From contig NZ_VSLG01000007.1 in the NCBI RefSeq assembly GCF_008919445.1, positions 65,454 through 129,453 of the forward strand: a DNA stretch of 64,000 nucleotides. The letters run 5' to 3'. The first letter of the stretch is position 1. The number at the start of each line of letters is the position of its first letter. This stretch comes from Serinicoccus kebangsaanensis. GTDB lineage: Bacteria; Actinomycetota; Actinomycetes; Actinomycetales; Dermatophilaceae. A model generated the notes under the pieces. That model worked only from the letters and a program-made list of their open reading frames with translations. It was not told where the DNA came from and made no database searches. Position numbers and translations under genes: made by a program. Positions 62,601-64,000 of the stretch are shown piece after piece.

Positions 62601-64000
62601 CGGCACGACGGCCTCGGCGCCCTCGACCGGGGTGGTGTAGGTGGTCACCGTGGTCCAGCTGGCACCACCGTCGACGCTGACGTCCAGGTCGGCGCTCTCG
62701 CCCAGCGGGAGGTAGAAGTGGTTGAAGCTCAGGCTGGGGTCCGCGTAGGCGCTGAGATCCAGCACGGGCGAGACCAGCGAGGTGTCCTGCTCCCCCTCCG
62801 GCCCGTAGGAGTCGGAGTTGACGATGGCGAACGGGCCCTCGCCCCCGGTGAGGTTCGGCGGGTCGGCGTCGCCCTCGTCGATGGTCCACACCTGGCCGTT
62901 GTCCAGGTTGTCGTCGACCTCCCAGCCGGCCGGGAGCACCCCGCCGTCGAAGCTCTCGGCGAGCACGGCGTCGGCGGTCGCCTCGTACCCGGGTGCCAGG
63001 CAGGACGCGGCGTCGACCGGCACGGCCACGTCCACGACCGCGTCGCCGGTCACCGTCACCGCCTCCTCGACCACGAGGTAGCCGGGGTACTGCACCACGA
63101 CCTCCATGGTCACGTCGGCGCCGACCGGCACGTCGATGGAGTAGCTGCCGTCCACCGGGTCGGTGAAGGTGAGCAGCGACTCCCCGGCGACCGCCACCTG
63201 CGCATACAGCGGGAAGCCGTGACCCGAGCCGTCGGTGACGGTCCCGCTGACCGTCCCGGTCTCCGCGGGATCCAGGGCGAAGTCCTGGGTGACCGTGTCG
63301 TCGACCGGCACGCTGACCGCCGCCGAGGCCGAGACCCAGCCGAACCGGGACGCGGTCACGGTGTAGTCGCCCGAGCTCACCAGCGCGCGGTAGGTGCCGT
63401 CGGCACCGGTGGAGAGCACCCGCTCCAGCGGTCCGGCCAGCTCGACGCTGGCCCCCGCCAGCGGGTCGCCGGACGCGGCGTCGGTGACCGTGCCCTCGAC
63501 ATACCCCACGTCTCCCCGGGGTGCGGCCTGCACCAGCGCCAGGGCGTCGAGCCTGCCCTCCCCGAAGACGTTGTTGTCCTCGTCCGTGCCGCCGCACTGG
63601 TCGTCCGGGTTGTCCGTCGCCGTCCCGTCCAGGAGGGCGCGGGTGCCCTCGATGTCACCGACCAGCTGGGGGGAGCTGGCCCACACGAGCGCGATCGCCC
63701 CCGCCACGTGCGGGGACGCCATCGAGGTGCCGGAGAAGTAGGCGTAGTCGTTGCCGGGGACCGACGAGCGCACCGCCGTGCCGGGGGCGGAGATGTTCGG
63801 CTTGGTCTCGCCGTCCTGCCCGGCGCCACGGCTGGAGTCCGGGTTGATCTCGTGCGCCGCGTCGTAGTTGCCGACCGAGTAGTTGACGATCCGGCTGCCC
63901 GGCGAGCCCGACGTCTCGCACCCGGGACCGATGTTGCCGTTGGCCCAGACCCCGAACTGGCCCGCGGCCGCCCAGGCCAGCGACACGTCCTCCATGAAGG
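59655..64000 (-). CDS. Very large secreted S8 subtilisin-like peptidase with Kelch and cell-wall-binding repeats (5' end outside window)
   Basis: The C-terminal 1,447 or so residues of a giant surface protease. In order of the visible part: end of a subtilase domain with the catalytic serine in GTSMASPHVAGA (about residue 90); carboxypeptidase-regulatory-like beta domains (about 165-340, VEGTVTDAASGDPLAGA); a MAM/immune-inhibitor-like domain (about 350-510); a further regulatory-like repeat; about five Kelch repeats (about 700-980); a late beta domain; and three cell-wall-binding type 2 repeats (about 1150-1446), each with R-(I/L/V)-AG-(E/T/D)-DR-(Y/F) and PDALAGAA. The Asp and His of the triad and the signal peptide lie beyond the right edge. 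The CWB2 repeats would anchor it to wall polymers. Confidence 0.92.
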   Translation of the reverse strand, partial: FMEDVSLAWAAAGQFGVWANGNIGPGCETSGSPGSRIVNYSVGNYDAAHEINPDSSRGAGQDGETKPNISAPGTAVRSSVPGNDYAYFSGTSMASPHVAGAIALVWASSPQLVGDIEGTRALLDGTATDNPDDQCGGTDEDNNVFGEGRLDALALVQAAPRGDVGYVEGTVTDAASGDPLAGASVELAGPLERVLSTGADGTYRALVSSGDYTVTASRFGWVSASAAVSVPVDDTVTQDFALDPAETGTVSGTVTDGSGHGFPLYAQVAVAGESLLTFTDPVDGSYSIDVPVGADVTMEVVVQYPGYLVVEEAVTVTGDAVVDVAVPVDAASCLAPGYEATADAVLAESFDGGVLPAGWEVDDNLDNGQVWTIDEGDADPPNLTGGEGPFAIVNSDSYGPEGEQDTSLVSPVLDLSAYADPSLSFNHFYLPLGESADLDVSVDGGASWTTVTTYTTPVEGAEAVVPLPMAAGESQVRVRWHYYDAFYAWFWEVDDVFVGSRSCVPVGDGGYVVGNVSATADGSAVTGATITSLDVPEDTGVSRATPADEGQEDGFYWLFSSVSGDHPFEASARGFAPAAQDVAVVGGGAVRADFVLDGGLLELDPQRIETEVTLGDDAETAELTVTNTGTGPAEVTLEEVRGGVELLRADGSRVTTLGEGQAAGAPTRTADVDPFVGAYLSPQRSEDGPADRRPHEEPWTELTPLPTPIVDNGVVNLDGTWYTFGGFDGNEPTPATHRYDPATMEWVQVADLPLPLMAPTVGALDGRIVAAGGWDSSGVAQTGTYAYAPEADEWTQLADAPVAVTWAGQATLGGLLYSVGGCTTDMCDPTSATTAAYDPATDSWTTLADYPQPIAYPSCAGIDGRVICAGGVGDGEVSTSATYAYDPDADSWTQVADAPVDAWGAAYAGANDQLVLTGGLQAGAVTNDAFAYDPAADTWSDLPNPNTPSFRGAGACGFALVGGQSDQGFSDVVELLPGYDLCDDAGADVPWLSLSQTELSLAAGESATVEVTTSGEVAQPGTYTAGIEAGGGMPGTAPTTEVEMTVLPPATWGKLTGLVTGADCEGAGSPLPGATVDAAPTRMEDPRWRWVTDVEGRYARWIDTRVGELELIASAGGYRPEQALVDPLRGQVVETDFALLDAGCEPDPGPIHPEVVRIAGEDRYGTAVELSQRYAPGVESVLLSTGADFPDALAGAALAGSVEVPVLLTEPDVLPAVTSAELQRLNPAEVVVLGGDGAVEDAVVEAAADAAQAPARRLAGTDRYGTAARVAAEFGSAGTAYVATGLNYPDALAGAARAGAVDAPVLLVRPGSVPAATAQALTDLGVEQIVLLGGTGAVEESVAIALGAYGEVTRVAGDDRFHTAALLAEDHPTAADVFVASGQNWPDALAGAAVAGAQDAPMLLVRQDSVPPVTWTALERLEPGVVHVLGGDAAIDDDVLDLLRTLE

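Overview
The window is a gene-dense, very GC-rich stretch of an actinobacterial chromosome, probably from the order Micrococcales; the family cannot be proved from sequence alone. The evidence is GC of roughly 70% or more by eye, many GTG starts, and actinobacterial marker genes: the 32-residue ribosomal protein bS22, a BldC-like HTH protein, Lsr2, DisA with RadA, a methyltransferase-HemD fusion, DUF3180 after the folate genes, and a TipA-type MerR regulator. Gene order follows several blocks known from Mycobacterium tuberculosis: ppx / isomerase / proC / HTH / bS22 / hemA-C-D-B; radA-disA-mutY; clpC / lsr2 / lysS; ftsH-folE-folP-folB-folK-DUF3180; hpt-tilS-metallopeptidase-dacB / ppa.

Layout. 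1-170: a 38-bp tandem repeat at the left edge. 0.2-8 kb: a tightly coupled minus-strand tetrapyrrole operon (rex, hemA, hemC, hemD fusion, hemB, a MarR regulator, hemL). 8-14 kb: bS22, the HTH gene, a deacetylase, an acetyltransferase, proline genes (proC, proline dehydrogenase), a TIM-barrel isomerase and ppx. 14.3-19.5 kb: radA, disA, mutY, an ECF sigma factor and its partner membrane protein. 19.6-21.4 kb: a small copper-handling island (DUF6153-like, DUF305, CueP). 21.5-27 kb: an ATP-grasp ligase, a secreted NlpC/P60 hydrolase and clpC. 27.1-31.4 kb: a DUF559 protein, Ku and a split LigD (NHEJ), lying between clpC and lsr2. 31.6-36.7 kb: lysS, DNA alkylation repair (ogt, ada-alkA) and a Ca/Na antiporter. 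36.7-41.7 kb: a TetR-controlled pair, a MidA/NDUFAF7-type methyltransferase beside a lone NuoD, and another methyltransferase. 41.7-52.7 kb: folate operon, ftsH, an inserted LLM oxidoreductase, hpt, tilS, metallopeptidase, dacB, ppa. 52.9-59.6 kb: DUF3352 protein, tRNA-Thr(CGT), TAP-like hydrolase, holB, tmk, a MerR/TipA regulator and an Lrp regulator. 59.7-64 kb: the C-terminal part of a very large cell-surface subtilase with Kelch and cell-wall-binding repeats.

Signals that the gene list does not explain: the octamer GGTATGCC/GGCATACC occurs about 33 times exactly, in both orientations, in several reading frames and in hairpin arms, and it brings in otherwise rare codons. At least twelve genes carry a TANNNT box 6-7 nt upstream of the start codon, suggesting leaderless mRNAs. 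Two copies of a 79-bp element whose inverted arms cross (pseudoknot topology) sit directly after two consecutive genes. The pairing of a lone NuoD with an NDUFAF7-like methyltransferase, with the target arginine conserved, is the most testable functional idea.
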